From Sinorhizobium fredii NGR234 (lineage in GTDB: Bacteria > Pseudomonadota > Alphaproteobacteria > Rhizobiales > Rhizobiaceae): a stretch of DNA of 64,000 nt. The stretch spans positions 992,001-1,056,000 of the forward strand of contig NC_012586.1 of assembly GCF_000018545.1 (NCBI RefSeq), given 5' to 3'. How positions within the stretch are numbered: position 1 is the stretch's first letter; each line of letters starts with the position of its first letter. A program made the position numbers and the translations under genes. Below, piece after piece: positions 24,801 to 32,947 of the stretch. The notes below the pieces were generated by a model. That model did no database searches. It had not been told where the DNA came from and worked only from the letters and a program-made list of their open reading frames with translations.

Positions 24801-26456
24801 AGCGTTGCACTCGGCTTTGCGATCGAGCGCGAACGGCGTGTCTCCTACAACGAGGAACGGACCGAATCCCTTTCGACCGGAATCGGTGGGAAGTATCTGA
24901 TCCCACCCACCACCGAGTTCGCGCGCAGCATCGAAGAGGATGCGCGTCGCACGCAGCTCGCCTCGGACCGGTGGAGGGAGCGGGAGGCGATCCTGCGGCC
25001 GGTACTGGCGCAAATCTATCGCGACCCCGATGACGCGCTGTCGGCGCTGAATGCACTGGCGTCGGATGCCACCATCGAGCCGCGTAAGCTCGCCGAGGAT
25101 CTTGGCTCTGCTTCCGATCGCCTCGGTCGTCTGCGGGGATCCGACCTCATGGTCGATGGCCGCGCCGCACGCGACGAGCGCAGCGCCACCACGGCTGCGC
25201 TGTCGGAATTGCTACCCCTGGCGCGCGCCCATGCAGCAGAGTTTCGCAGGCAGGCGGAGCGCTTCGGTATCCGCGAACAGCAGCGGCGCGCTCACATGTC
25301 GCTGTCGGTTCCCGCGCTCTCGAAACAGGCGATGGCGCGTCTGGTCGAAATCGAGGCGGCCCGTGACCGCGGCGGGACCGACGCCTACAAGACAGCCTTC
25401 GCCTATGCCGTCGAGGACCGCTTGCTGGTGCAGGAGGTCAAGGCCGTCAACGAGGCGCTGTCGGCGCGCTTCGGCTGGAGCGCCTTCACCACGAAGGCGG
25501 ATGCGATCGCCGAGCGCAATATGCTCGAGCGCATGCCGGAGGATCTTGATCCTGAGCGGCGCGAAAAGCTGACTCGCCTGTTCGCGGTCATCAGGCGCTT
25601 TGCCGAGGAACAACACCTTGTCGAGAAGAAAGACCGGTCGAATGTCGTTGCCGGCGCCAGTGTCGAGGCCGAAAAGGAGACCGTGCCGATGTTGCCGATG
25701 CTCGCCGCCGTGACCGAGTTCAAGGCGCCGATCGAAGAGGAGGCGCGGGAGAGGGCACTCGCCGTTCCTTACTATGCCAACCGCCGCTCCGCCCTCGTTG
25801 AAACGGCAGTGCGCATCTGGCGCGATCCGGCCAGCGCGGTCGCCAAGATCGAGGACCTGGTCGTCAAAGGGTTTGCGGCGGAACGGATCGCCGCAGCCGT
25901 CACCAACGATCCCGCCGCCTTTGGTGCGCTGCGCGGCTCCGACCGCATCATAGATAAGCTGCTTGCCGCCGGTCGTGAGCGGAAGGGCGCAATTCAGGCC
26001 GTTCAGGAAGCGGCAAGCCGTGCCCGCTCGCTCGGCGCGTCTTATGCCAGTGCACTCGACGCCGAAACTCGAGCCGTCACCGAAGAGCGCAAGCGCATGG
26101 CCGTCGCTATTCCCGGGCTGTCGCGAGCGGCGGACGAAGCGCTGCGGCGGCTGACAGCTGAGATGAAGAAGAAAGGCAGCAAGCTCGACTGGGTCGCCGG
26201 TTCGCTCGATCCGGACATCCGGCAACAGTTCACTGCTGTCAGCCGGGCGCTCGACGAGCGTTTCGGTCGCAGCGCTATCCTGCGCGGCGAGAAGGATGTC
26301 ATCAATCGCGTTCCACCGTCGCAACGCCGAGCGTTGGAGGCGATGCAGGAGAGGCTCAAGCTGCTTCAGAGGATCTTGCGAATCGACAGCAATCAGAAGA
26401 GCGTCTCCAAGCGCCGCGAGCACGCGATCAATCGGATGCGTGATGTCGATAGGTAG
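21843..26456 (+). CDS. traA: TraA relaxase-helicase
   Basis: Large bifunctional conjugation enzyme, 1537 residues from GTG 21843 (GGAG seven bases upstream; the family start VAIMFVRAQVISRG begins there, ATG 21852 possible). N-terminal MobA/MobL-type relaxase: candidate catalytic Tyr25 in SAAAYRHR, and the metal-binding HDKNANPHIHLM at about 136-147. A RecD-like helicase follows, with Walker A GLAGAGKST at about 413-421 and the DEAGMIS motif at about 483-489. The long C-terminal third is helical and holds two related segments (around EEDARRTQLASDRWRER and EEEARERALAVPYYANRR). The length is at the upper end of the family. traF, traB and traH do not follow, unlike Ti-type regions. Confidence 0.95.
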   Translation: MAIMFVRAQVISRGAGRSIVSAAAYRHRSRMMDEQAGASFSYRGGAAELVHEELALPDDIPAWLRSTIDGRSVAGASEVLWNAVDAFEKRADAQLARELIIALPEELTRAENIALVREFVRDNFTSHGMIADWVFHDKNANPHIHLMTALRPLMEKGFGPKKVPVLGEDGEPLRVATPDRPNGKIVYKLWAGDKETMKEWKIAWADTANRHLTLAGHEIRLDGRSYAEQGLDGIAQKHLGPDKAALARKGVEMYFAPADLARRQKMADRLIADPELLLKQLGNERSTFDERDIARALHRYVDDPVDFANIRARLMASDDMVLLKPQEVDAETGKATEPAIFTTREILRIEFDMAQSAEVLSMRKGFGPSGTQVSAAVRKVERADPEKSFRLDAEQVAAVRHVTGNDAIAAVTGLAGAGKSTLLAAARVAWEGEGRRVIGAALAGKAAEGLEDSSGIRSRTLASWELAWAGGREQLNRGDVLVIDEAGMISSQQMARVLRIVEEAEAKVVLVGDPMQLQPIQAGAAFRAITERIGFAELAGVRRQRELWARDASRLFARGKVEEGLDAYAREGRIVEAETRAEIIDRIVVDWTDARRTQLQKSAAGENPGRLRGEELLVLAHTNENVRKLNDSLRKVMIDEGALTGAREFRTERGLREFAAGDRIIFLENARFLEPRARRLGSQYVKNGMLGSVVSTGDKRGESLLTVRLDNGRHVVISEDSYRNVDHGYAATIHKSQGATVDRAFVLATGMMDQHLVYVAMTRHRDRADLYAAKEDFEPKLKWRRKPRVDHSAGVTGEVVEVGQARFRPNDADADESPYADVKSDDGTVHRLWGVSLPKALEDAGVSDGDTVTLRKDGVERVKVQVPVVDEKTGQKRFEEREVDRNVWTAKQIEAAEARQERIERESHRPDLFNELVERLGRSGAKTTTLDFESAEGYRAHARDFARRRGIDTLAEVAAGMEKGAARRLAWIAEKRERLAKLWERASVALGFAIERERRVSYNEERTESLSTGIGGKYLIPPTTEFARSIEEDARRTQLASDRWREREAILRPVLAQIYRDPDDALSALNALASDATIEPRKLAEDLGSASDRLGRLRGSDLMVDGRAARDERSATTAALSELLPLARAHAAEFRRQAERFGIREQQRRAHMSLSVPALSKQAMARLVEIEAARDRGGTDAYKTAFAYAVEDRLLVQEVKAVNEALSARFGWSAFTTKADAIAERNMLERMPEDLDPERREKLTRLFAVIRRFAEEQHLVEKKDRSNVVAGASVEAEKETVPMLPMLAAVTEFKAPIEEEARERALAVPYYANRRSALVETAVRIWRDPASAVAKIEDLVVKGFAAERIAAAVTNDPAAFGALRGSDRIIDKLLAAGRERKGAIQAVQEAASRARSLGASYASALDAETRAVTEERKRMAVAIPGLSRAADEALRRLTAEMKKKGSKLDWVAGSLDPDIRQQFTAVSRALDERFGRSAILRGEKDVINRVPPSQRRALEAMQERLKLLQRILRIDSNQKSVSKRREHAINRMRDVDR

Positions 26457-26545
26457 AGTCCATGATCTGGTGGATGCGAACCAAAGGCCAAGGCGCTGCG
26501 GTGGTTCGCAGCGCCGGCACCGTAATGCTAGGAGGGACTTGGCAA

Positions 26546-27619
26546 TCAGCGAAACCACTCATTCCAACGCTGCAGCATCATTGCCGCATTGGCGTTTATC
26601 CACGCCGCATCAGGCACGATAACGTAATTCCGAACGTCGTCGCCTTGCGGCATCGTCTGGCGCGCCTCGTCGGACATCAGCGCAATGGCGTCACGGCTTG
26701 GGGGCGTGCAGGAAAGAACTTCGCACGCTTTAGCCTGGGCCGCTGGCGAATTCAGCCAGAAGGCAATCAACTTGAGGGCGTTGTCACGATGGGGCGCCCC
26801 TTTGAGGAGGGCGATGCGGTCGCCAACGAGGAACGAGGCCTTGTACGACCAGGCAATAGGCAGTCCCTCGTTTTGCATCGCCTTTGCACGCGTCAACCAG
26901 ATCTGCCCAAGCGAATATTCGCCGTTGCGGAATCCCTGCATGCTTTGATCGCCGGTTTTCCACCAGAGCGCGACGGCGGGCCTGATCTGGTCGAGCTTGG
27001 CCAGCGCCCGATCGATATCGAGGGGAAACAGTTGGTCGCGGCTGACGCCGTCGGCAAGGAGCGCGGCCGCCATGACGCGCCAGGGATCATCGAAGTTCGG
27101 GAATGCCCGTTCTCCCTGGAACTTCTTCGTATCCCACATATCGGCCCAGGTCTCCGGAACGGGCTCCCCGGGATTTCCGGTCCTGTAGGCCAGCAGCGTC
27201 GCCGTGGATTGCAGGAGCGCACCGCCCGAGGCGCAGGCGTTAGCGCTCAGATCCTTGCGATCGGCAAATTGGCGGCAGAACTCTGTCAGATCATCCGTGA
27301 CGTCGCGATGTGCCTTTGACGCGGCCTGGATTTCTCCATCGAGATAGAGATCCCAACTGACGTTTCCTGCCTTCACCATCGCCGCAGCCTTGGCTCGCAT
27401 TTCGGCGTTCGTCGCAACGACGGTGACAACTTCGATGCCCGACGCCTTCGTGAACGGATCAAACCATGCCTCTTTCAAGGCCCGGTCATAGGCACCGCCC
27501 GTCGACGCGATGATGACTTGCTCGGCCGCGTGTGTAGGGAGCGCCAAGGCCATGAAGGACACAAAACCGGTAATTGTCGGCTTCAGGTTTTTTGCGAAAC
27601 GCGAAAGCAGAGAGGTCAT
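26546..27619 (-). CDS. PotD-like ABC transporter substrate-binding protein
   Basis: Periplasmic extracellular solute-binding protein, 357 residues, with a signal peptide of about 31 residues ending in THAAE. EQVIIASTGGAYDRALKEAW, WDLYLDGEIQAASK and TADMWD-type segments resemble the spermidine/putrescine (PotD) group, whose rhizobial members bind polyamines, opines or other amino compounds, so the ligand is not defined. ATG 27619 has AAGGGA upstream. Distal gene of the transporter operon. It ends 89 bases from the convergent traA stop. Confidence 0.88.
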   Translation of the reverse strand: MTSLLSRFAKNLKPTITGFVSFMALALPTHAAEQVIIASTGGAYDRALKEAWFDPFTKASGIEVVTVVATNAEMRAKAAAMVKAGNVSWDLYLDGEIQAASKAHRDVTDDLTEFCRQFADRKDLSANACASGGALLQSTATLLAYRTGNPGEPVPETWADMWDTKKFQGERAFPNFDDPWRVMAAALLADGVSRDQLFPLDIDRALAKLDQIRPAVALWWKTGDQSMQGFRNGEYSLGQIWLTRAKAMQNEGLPIAWSYKASFLVGDRIALLKGAPHRDNALKLIAFWLNSPAAQAKACEVLSCTPPSRDAIALMSDEARQTMPQGDDVRNYVIVPDAAWINANAAMMLQRWNEWFR

Positions 27620-27658
27620 GTAAGATCCCTTTATTATCGGTCAGAGAGACAGAACTCG

Positions 27659-28531
27659 TCAGTTTCCGGAGTTGGGCTTCCGTGCATTGAGGAAATGAAC
27701 CGCACACATGAGCAGCAGAGAGGTGGCGACAAGCACGGTTGAGGCCGCGGCAATGACAGGCGTCAGATTGAAGTCGATGTCCTCGAACATCTTGCGCCCA
27801 ATCGATTTACCACCGATGTCCGATATGAAGAACGCAACGGTTGCTTCATCGAATGAGGCGAGAAAGGCGAACACGGCCGCGGCCGCGACGCCCGGCACTA
27901 TGTTCGGCAGCACGATCAGAAAGAACGCCTGCAGCCTGTTGGCCCCGCAGTTCAGCGCTGCCAGTTCGAGCGTCGGATCGAAACGCTGCAGCGACGCCGT
28001 GACGGTGATGATCACATAGGGAACCGCAAGGACAGTATGTGCGACAAGGAAGCCGAAAAAGCTCCCGGTGAGCTGCAGTGGCGCAAAGGCGAGATAGAGC
28101 GCCACACCAAGGATGATGTGGGGCACGATCATGGGACCGAGCGCAAGCGCCTGCAATGCGGTTCGGAAGGGAAGACTTCCGCGCACGATCGCCAAAGCCG
28201 CCATGGTGCCCACGACAGTTGCTGTCGCGGTTGTCGCCACGGCGATCTTGAGACTGAACCAGGTAGCAGCCATCCAGTCCGGGTCATTGAAGAAGACGCT
28301 GTACCATTTGAGCGTCAGGCCGCGGGGTGGGAACTCGATATAGTCGGTTTCGCTGAGCGACATCGGTACGACGATGAGTGTCGGAAGCAGCAGAAAGAAG
28401 AGAATGCATCCGATCCCTCCACCGACGACCAAAATCCCGGCCGCTCTTGCGCAGGCGTGAATCGTCGGAGACGTCGAGACAGCAAGGCCTGCGGGGAGGT
28501 GGCCGCGCATCTGTGCTTGATCAATGGACAC
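27659..28531 (-). CDS. PotC-like ABC transporter permease
   Basis: 290-residue inner-membrane permease with six predicted helices and the permease EAA-type loop AALNCGANRLQAFFLIVLP followed by NIVPG. The region FPPRGLTLKWYSVFF is typical of PotC-group permeases, where it precedes the first periplasmic part. It overlaps the upstream permease gene by 11 bases. It forms the membrane channel with the other permease and the ATPase. Confidence 0.9.
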   Translation of the reverse strand: MSIDQAQMRGHLPAGLAVSTSPTIHACARAAGILVVGGGIGCILFFLLLPTLIVVPMSLSETDYIEFPPRGLTLKWYSVFFNDPDWMAATWFSLKIAVATTATATVVGTMAALAIVRGSLPFRTALQALALGPMIVPHIILGVALYLAFAPLQLTGSFFGFLVAHTVLAVPYVIITVTASLQRFDPTLELAALNCGANRLQAFFLIVLPNIVPGVAAAAVFAFLASFDEATVAFFISDIGGKSIGRKMFEDIDFNLTPVIAAASTVLVATSLLLMCAVHFLNARKPNSGN

Positions 28532-29408
28532 TGTTCAATCCCTTGCTGAGCGATAGCGTCCTGCGGAACAGCAGGACAAAAAGGAGAGTGACTGCCAGAA
28601 GCATGGTCGAAAGTGCTGCCGCAAACGGCCAATCGAGCAGCACGGTCGTCTGTTGACCGATGAGTGTCGCCATCAGCATCGAGCCAGGGCCGCCCACCAG
28701 CGCTGGTGTGATGTAGAAACCGAGCGCGAGCACGAAACACATCACGCTGCCGGCAAAGACACCGGGGAGGCTGAGCGGTAGGGTCACGGCAACGAAAGCC
28801 CGCACTGGCCCGGCTCCGAGGTTGCGGGCGGCGCGAATGTAATCTGGGGGAAGGGCGCGCAGTGCCGAATAAATCGGCAGGATCATGAATGGCATCAGCA
28901 CGTGCGTCATGGCGAGGATGACTGCACTCTGCGTGTAGATCAGCTTCAGCGGCCCCTCGGTGACACCCATTCCAAGGAGCAGTTCGTTGACGATGCCGTT
29001 TCGCTGGAGAAGGACGACCCATGCGTAGGAGCGGATGAGGACAGACGTCCATAATGGGATGAAGACGCAGGCTGCCACCGCCATGGCCAAGCCCTTCCTG
29101 AGCCGCGCCATGAGGTAGGCAACGGGGAAGCCGAGAACGAGACTCGAGATCGCTACCACGAAAGCAACCTCGATCGTGCTTAAGAGAACGCCGAGATGTA
29201 GCGGTTCGGTGAAAATGCGCCGGAAATGGTCAAGGCTTCCTCCGGAAAAGCTCAACGCGACGAGCCGCGAAACCGGATACAGAAATCCGGCGATCAGGGC
29301 AGCAAGGAGCGGAGCGGCCAATCCCAAGGATGCGGCCGGCGGGTAAAAGCGTGCTGACGATAACGTTGGGCGACCCGAGGAGTAAGAAGTTTGCGTGGAG
29401 TTCGTCAT
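28521..29408 (-). CDS. PotB-like ABC transporter permease
   Basis: 295-residue permease with six hydrophobic segments and the EAA-type loop AARNLGAGPVRAFVAVTLPLSLPG. The arrangement YSALRALPPDYIRAARNLGA is the usual PotB-group form. ATG 29408 overlaps the ATPase stop by four bases (ATGA), so the genes are translationally coupled. Confidence 0.9.
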   Translation of the reverse strand: MTNSTQTSYSSGRPTLSSARFYPPAASLGLAAPLLAALIAGFLYPVSRLVALSFSGGSLDHFRRIFTEPLHLGVLLSTIEVAFVVAISSLVLGFPVAYLMARLRKGLAMAVAACVFIPLWTSVLIRSYAWVVLLQRNGIVNELLLGMGVTEGPLKLIYTQSAVILAMTHVLMPFMILPIYSALRALPPDYIRAARNLGAGPVRAFVAVTLPLSLPGVFAGSVMCFVLALGFYITPALVGGPGSMLMATLIGQQTTVLLDWPFAAALSTMLLAVTLLFVLLFRRTLSLSKGLNSVH

Positions 29409-30517
29409 GCGGCACGCCTCTCCGTCACAGGAAATATGTGCAAGGCCTCCCTATCGAGAATGATGTCGACATTCTCATTTTTCTGGAACGGCACGAAACC
29501 GTCGGCGGCGGTCTGTACCTGGAGGGCGGCCTCAGGGCGATCGGTAAGGCGGACGAGATGAATGTAGGTGGAGCCGACGAAGAGGACGGTATCCACGACG
29601 CCGGGCAGTGCATCCGCGCCGCCTGTGCCTCGTCTTGCAAGGCGCACCCGTTCCGGACGGATTGCCATGCGCAACGCCTCGCCGGGCGCGCACCGGCGCT
29701 CATGGTCGTTCGCCCGAACGAGGAGCACGATTTCCTCGGAGAACCGCACGGCCGCTTGTCCGCCCGTACTTTCGACGAAGTCGCCATCGATAAAGTTCAT
29801 CCGGCCGATGAAGTCCGCGACGAACTCGGTCTCCGGTTGCCGGTAGAGCTCCGCCGGCGTGCCGAACTGCACCAGACCGCCATCGGACATTATGGCGACC
29901 CGATCCGACATCGTCAGCGCTTCGTCCTGATCGTGGGTTACATAGACGACCGTGGCGCCAAGCCGCTCCTGCAGGCGCTTGATCTCAAGCTGCATGGCCT
30001 CTCGCAATTTTTTGTCAAGGGCGCCGAGCGGCTCATCCATCAGAAGGACGGGTGGCTCGAACGCCAGAGCGCGCGCAACGGCGACGCGTTGCTGCTGGCC
30101 ACCTGAGAGCTGGTTGGGATAGCGTTCTGCGTAGTCGGAGAGTTGCACAAGCTCCAACATCTCGTCGACCCGCCGCGCAGCTGCGGCTTTCTGCATCCGA
30201 TTTCTCATCTTCAGCGGGAACGCGATGTTCTGCCGGATGGTCAGATGCGGGAAAAGTGCATATTTCTGGAAGACCATGCCAATGTTGCGGTGATTGGGCG
30301 CAAGAAAGGTCACGTCCCGCCCCCCAATGATAATCCTGCCGGCGTTTGGCGCCTCGAACCCGGCTACCATCGTCAAGGCTGTTGTCTTGCCGGAGCCGGA
30401 AGGTCCCAGAAGCGAAACAAACTCCCCGGCAGCGATGTCGAGCGACAGTTCGCGAACCGCAATGGCCTCGCCGTATCGTTTTTGAAGTCCCGCAAGAGAC
30501 AGAGATTGACCAATCAA
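29405..30517 (-). CDS. PotA-like ABC transporter ATPase
   Basis: ATP-binding subunit of the polyamine-type importer, about 370 residues. Walker A GPSGSGKTT at about residues 38-46, Q-loop VFQKYALFPHLT, signature LSGGQQQR at about 137-144, Walker B LLMDEPLGALD at about 158-168, H-loop YVTHDQDEALT, and a C-terminal TOBE domain (LRMAIRPERVRLA). Start chosen as TTG 30517 because AAGGAAGG lies just upstream and the ATPase domain starts at once; TTG 30589 would add 24 polar residues. First gene of the minus-strand operon. Confidence 0.9.
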   Translation of the reverse strand: MIGQSLSLAGLQKRYGEAIAVRELSLDIAAGEFVSLLGPSGSGKTTALTMVAGFEAPNAGRIIIGGRDVTFLAPNHRNIGMVFQKYALFPHLTIRQNIAFPLKMRNRMQKAAAARRVDEMLELVQLSDYAERYPNQLSGGQQQRVAVARALAFEPPVLLMDEPLGALDKKLREAMQLEIKRLQERLGATVVYVTHDQDEALTMSDRVAIMSDGGLVQFGTPAELYRQPETEFVADFIGRMNFIDGDFVESTGGQAAVRFSEEIVLLVRANDHERRCAPGEALRMAIRPERVRLARRGTGGADALPGVVDTVLFVGSTYIHLVRLTDRPEAALQVQTAADGFVPFQKNENVDIILDREALHIFPVTERRAA

Positions 30518-30744
30518 ATCCGCCTTCCTTTCAGCTGCCGGACGCTCTTCGGCGTCTATCCCCTGGATACGGCCGGTTGCCGGCCGCAATGAAAAGCCTT
30601 CATCCGACCCGAGGGTCAGACGAGGTGCTTACTGCTGAGGTTCAGGTGTCCCGCGCGCCGCTTTTTTCGGCCCGCGTGACGGCGCAAGGGAAAGCTGCTA
30701 AGAGCCGCTGATGCGACAAAAGCTTTGCAAAACCTTCACACTTC

Positions 30745-30764
30745 ATTTTTGTTGCATCAAAAAT
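30745..30764. promoter_or_regulatory. GntR-type operator 1
   Basis: ATTTTTGTTGCATCAAAAAT, a 20-bp imperfect palindrome in the divergent region between the transporter operon and the GntR gene. It shares core and arms with the perfect palindrome at 31524-31539, and CTTCACACTT flanks both. Probable binding site of the regulator encoded next to it. Confidence 0.65.
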
Positions 30765-30793
30765 CGATAGTGTCAACCGATTGCGAGAGTAAA

Positions 30794-31492
30794 ATGTGGG
30801 ACAACCCAAACGAATTGCCGCAGGGCGAGCGGGCGATGGAAAGGCTGGGGGATGCGGCCTATCGGCAAATGAAGGAGCGCATCATCCGCGGCGTCTACAG
30901 GCCTGGTCACAAGTTGACGGTGCGCGCCGTCGCCCAGGATCTCGACGTCAGCACAACGCCCGCGCGCGATGCGATCAATCGGCTGACGAGCGAGGGAGCG
31001 CTTGTTTACACTGGCCCGAAGACGGTCGTTGTTCCAGTTCTCGATGCGGCTGCGCTCCGAGAAATAACGCTTACGCGCCTGGTGCTTGAGGGGCTCGCTT
31101 CGGAGCAGGCCGCCCAGCACGGCACGCCTGCCAACCTGCGGGAACTAAAGGCCTTACAAAGGCTTATCAATTCCGCCCTCGACGAAAAGCGCTATGCGGA
31201 GGCTCTTTGGCACAACAAGGAATTCCACTTTGCGATTTATCGCCTCTCGGGGCTTCCCCATCTCGTCTCTATGATCGAAAGCCTCTGGCTGAGAATCGGC
31301 CCTTCCTTGCACAATCTCTACCCAGAGTTTGCCGAGGAAAAGTATGGGGTGCGTAACCACGAGATGGCCATGGAGGCGCTCGAGGAGCGCGACGCGGCAA
31401 GCCTCAGGGCTGCGATGGAGAACGACATTCGCGATGGATATCGCCGGCTGAAGCGCGCTGGCCGGGAGAGAGGCGCCGGCTCATCGACCTAA
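30794..31492 (+). CDS. GntR-family (FCD) transcriptional regulator
   Basis: 232-residue regulator. N-terminal winged helix (YRQMKERIIRGVYRPGHKLT, then VRAVAQDLDVSTTPARDAIN) at about residues 20-75, and an all-helical FCD ligand-binding domain at about 85-225 (DEKRYAEALWHNKEFHFAIY carries the usual metal-binding His/Asp pattern; YGVRNHEMAMEALEERD the late one). ATG 30794 is preferred; ATG 30836 is possible. It is divergent from the transporter and upstream of the enzyme genes, so it probably controls both in response to the imported compound. Confidence 0.9.
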   Translation: MWDNPNELPQGERAMERLGDAAYRQMKERIIRGVYRPGHKLTVRAVAQDLDVSTTPARDAINRLTSEGALVYTGPKTVVVPVLDAAALREITLTRLVLEGLASEQAAQHGTPANLRELKALQRLINSALDEKRYAEALWHNKEFHFAIYRLSGLPHLVSMIESLWLRIGPSLHNLYPEFAEEKYGVRNHEMAMEALEERDAASLRAAMENDIRDGYRRLKRAGRERGAGSST

Positions 31493-31523
31493 GATTTTGT
31501 TGCGTGGACTTGACGGGCTGCAT

Positions 31524-31539
31524 TTTTGTTGCAACAAAA
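31524..31539. promoter_or_regulatory. GntR-type operator 2
   Basis: Perfect 16-bp palindrome TTTTGTTGCAACAAAA between the GntR gene and the aminotransferase gene, 54 bases upstream of the latter's start. Second copy of the site at 30745-30764. Confidence 0.7.
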
Positions 31540-31592
31540 GTGTGAAGCTCGTGCAAAACGAGCGGTCGATTTCTCTTAAGGAAGCCGAAATC

Positions 31593-32933
31593 ATGCTCGT
31601 TCAAGCCAATCATGCGCGGCAGAGATCTGCGCGCAGTAATTCCAAACATTTATTCAGTCGCGCCAAGGCTGTTTTCCCGGACGGGACCACCCGCGCTACG
31701 GTCGAGAAGGACCCCGTTCCTGTCTATGTGCAACGTGGCGAGGGCGCCTATCTCGTTGACGCTGACGGAAACCGGCTGCTCGATCTCAACAACAACTTCA
31801 CCACGCTCATTCATGGACATGCCTTCGCGCCGGTCAACGAGGCCGTTGTCGATCTGCTGCGCCGAGGAACCTGTTTCGCCAATCCCACTGAGCACGAGAT
31901 TGCTCTTGCGGAACTTCTGACGGCCCGAATTCCCGCTATCGAGCGGATCCGTTTCGTGAACAGCGGGACGGAAGCAGTGATGTTCGCGATCAAGGCCGCA
32001 CGCGCCTTTACCGGTAGACCCGGCGTCGCGCGGATCGAAGGTGCCTATCACGGTGCCTACGATTGGGCAGAGGCCGGGCAAGCTATTTCACCGGGCAAAC
32101 ATGGCTGGGAAACTACACCGATCGCGACCCCGACTTATCGCGGCACACCGACAAGCGTAGCCGAGGACGTGCACCTTCTTCGCTTCAACGATGTCGAAGG
32201 ACTTGTAAAGCGCTTAAGCGCGATGAGCGAGCGGATCGCCTGCGTGTTGATTGATCCGATGCCGAGCCGGGCGGGCCTGATTCACCCGGAACCCGCCTTT
32301 CTCGAAGCTCTGTCGGCAACGGCCCGCAAGTACGGAATCCTGATTGTCGCCGACGAGGTGCTTAATCTTCGACAAGGCTACGCGGGGGCTTCCATGCGCT
32401 ACGGGGTCAAGCCCGACCTGATTGCCGCCGGCAAGATCATTGGAGGTGGCTTTCCAATCGGTGCCATAGGCGGCCGTGAGGGGGTCATGCGAGTTTTCGG
32501 CGCCGAGGATACAATGCCATTGCTGCCCCAGGGCGGCACTTTCTCGGCCAATCCCGTTTCTATGGTCGCTGGCCGCGCGGCTATGGAAGCGATGACGCCA
32601 GAGGCGTTCGACCGCCTCGAAGGGATGGGGGAGAGACTGCGCCGTGGCCTCAAGGCAAGCATTGTCAGGCGCGACGCGCCGTTTTCGGTGACCGGCGCAG
32701 CCTCATTGTTCCGGATCCACCCGAAGCGGGTGACGCCGGTCGAATATCGCGATGCGCATCTGGACGCCACCGAAGCTTTGCTCATGCGGAAAATGACCCG
32801 GCACTTCCTGGAGCAGGGCATTCTTCTCCCCTACGGGGCGGCCGCCTGCCTGTCGACAGCAATGGTCGACAATGAAATCGATCTCATCCTGAGAGCATTT
32901 GACGATTTTCTTGATGCGGAGAGTCAGTCTTGA
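31593..32933 (+). CDS. Class III PLP aminotransferase (glutamate-1-semialdehyde mutase-like)
   Basis: 446-residue PLP enzyme of the class III / GSA-aminomutase-like group. Visible features: phosphate-binding NSGTEA at about 123-128, IEGAYHGAYDW at about 149-158, DEV at about 254-256 (Asp pairs with the pyridine nitrogen), and the Schiff-base lysine in AAGKIIGGGFPIG at about residue 281. ATG 31593 has AAGGAAG upstream. It heads a four-gene operon with a ThDP enzyme, an SDR and then a regulator. Since GSA for heme is unlikely in this context, a catabolic transaminase for the imported amino compound is inferred; the substrate is unknown. Confidence 0.9.
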   Translation: MLVQANHARQRSARSNSKHLFSRAKAVFPDGTTRATVEKDPVPVYVQRGEGAYLVDADGNRLLDLNNNFTTLIHGHAFAPVNEAVVDLLRRGTCFANPTEHEIALAELLTARIPAIERIRFVNSGTEAVMFAIKAARAFTGRPGVARIEGAYHGAYDWAEAGQAISPGKHGWETTPIATPTYRGTPTSVAEDVHLLRFNDVEGLVKRLSAMSERIACVLIDPMPSRAGLIHPEPAFLEALSATARKYGILIVADEVLNLRQGYAGASMRYGVKPDLIAAGKIIGGGFPIGAIGGREGVMRVFGAEDTMPLLPQGGTFSANPVSMVAGRAAMEAMTPEAFDRLEGMGERLRRGLKASIVRRDAPFSVTGAASLFRIHPKRVTPVEYRDAHLDATEALLMRKMTRHFLEQGILLPYGAAACLSTAMVDNEIDLILRAFDDFLDAESQS

Positions 32934-32947
32934 ACGGAGCGCGCGCT

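Noticed and set aside
23223..25013. 596-residue minus-strand frame inside traA
   Set aside because: Shadow of the relaxase-helicase gene, whose motifs are clear on the plus strand.
31593..32933. hemL for heme biosynthesis
   Set aside because: Context is a GntR-regulated transport and catabolism operon; class III enzymes of this look are often catabolic.
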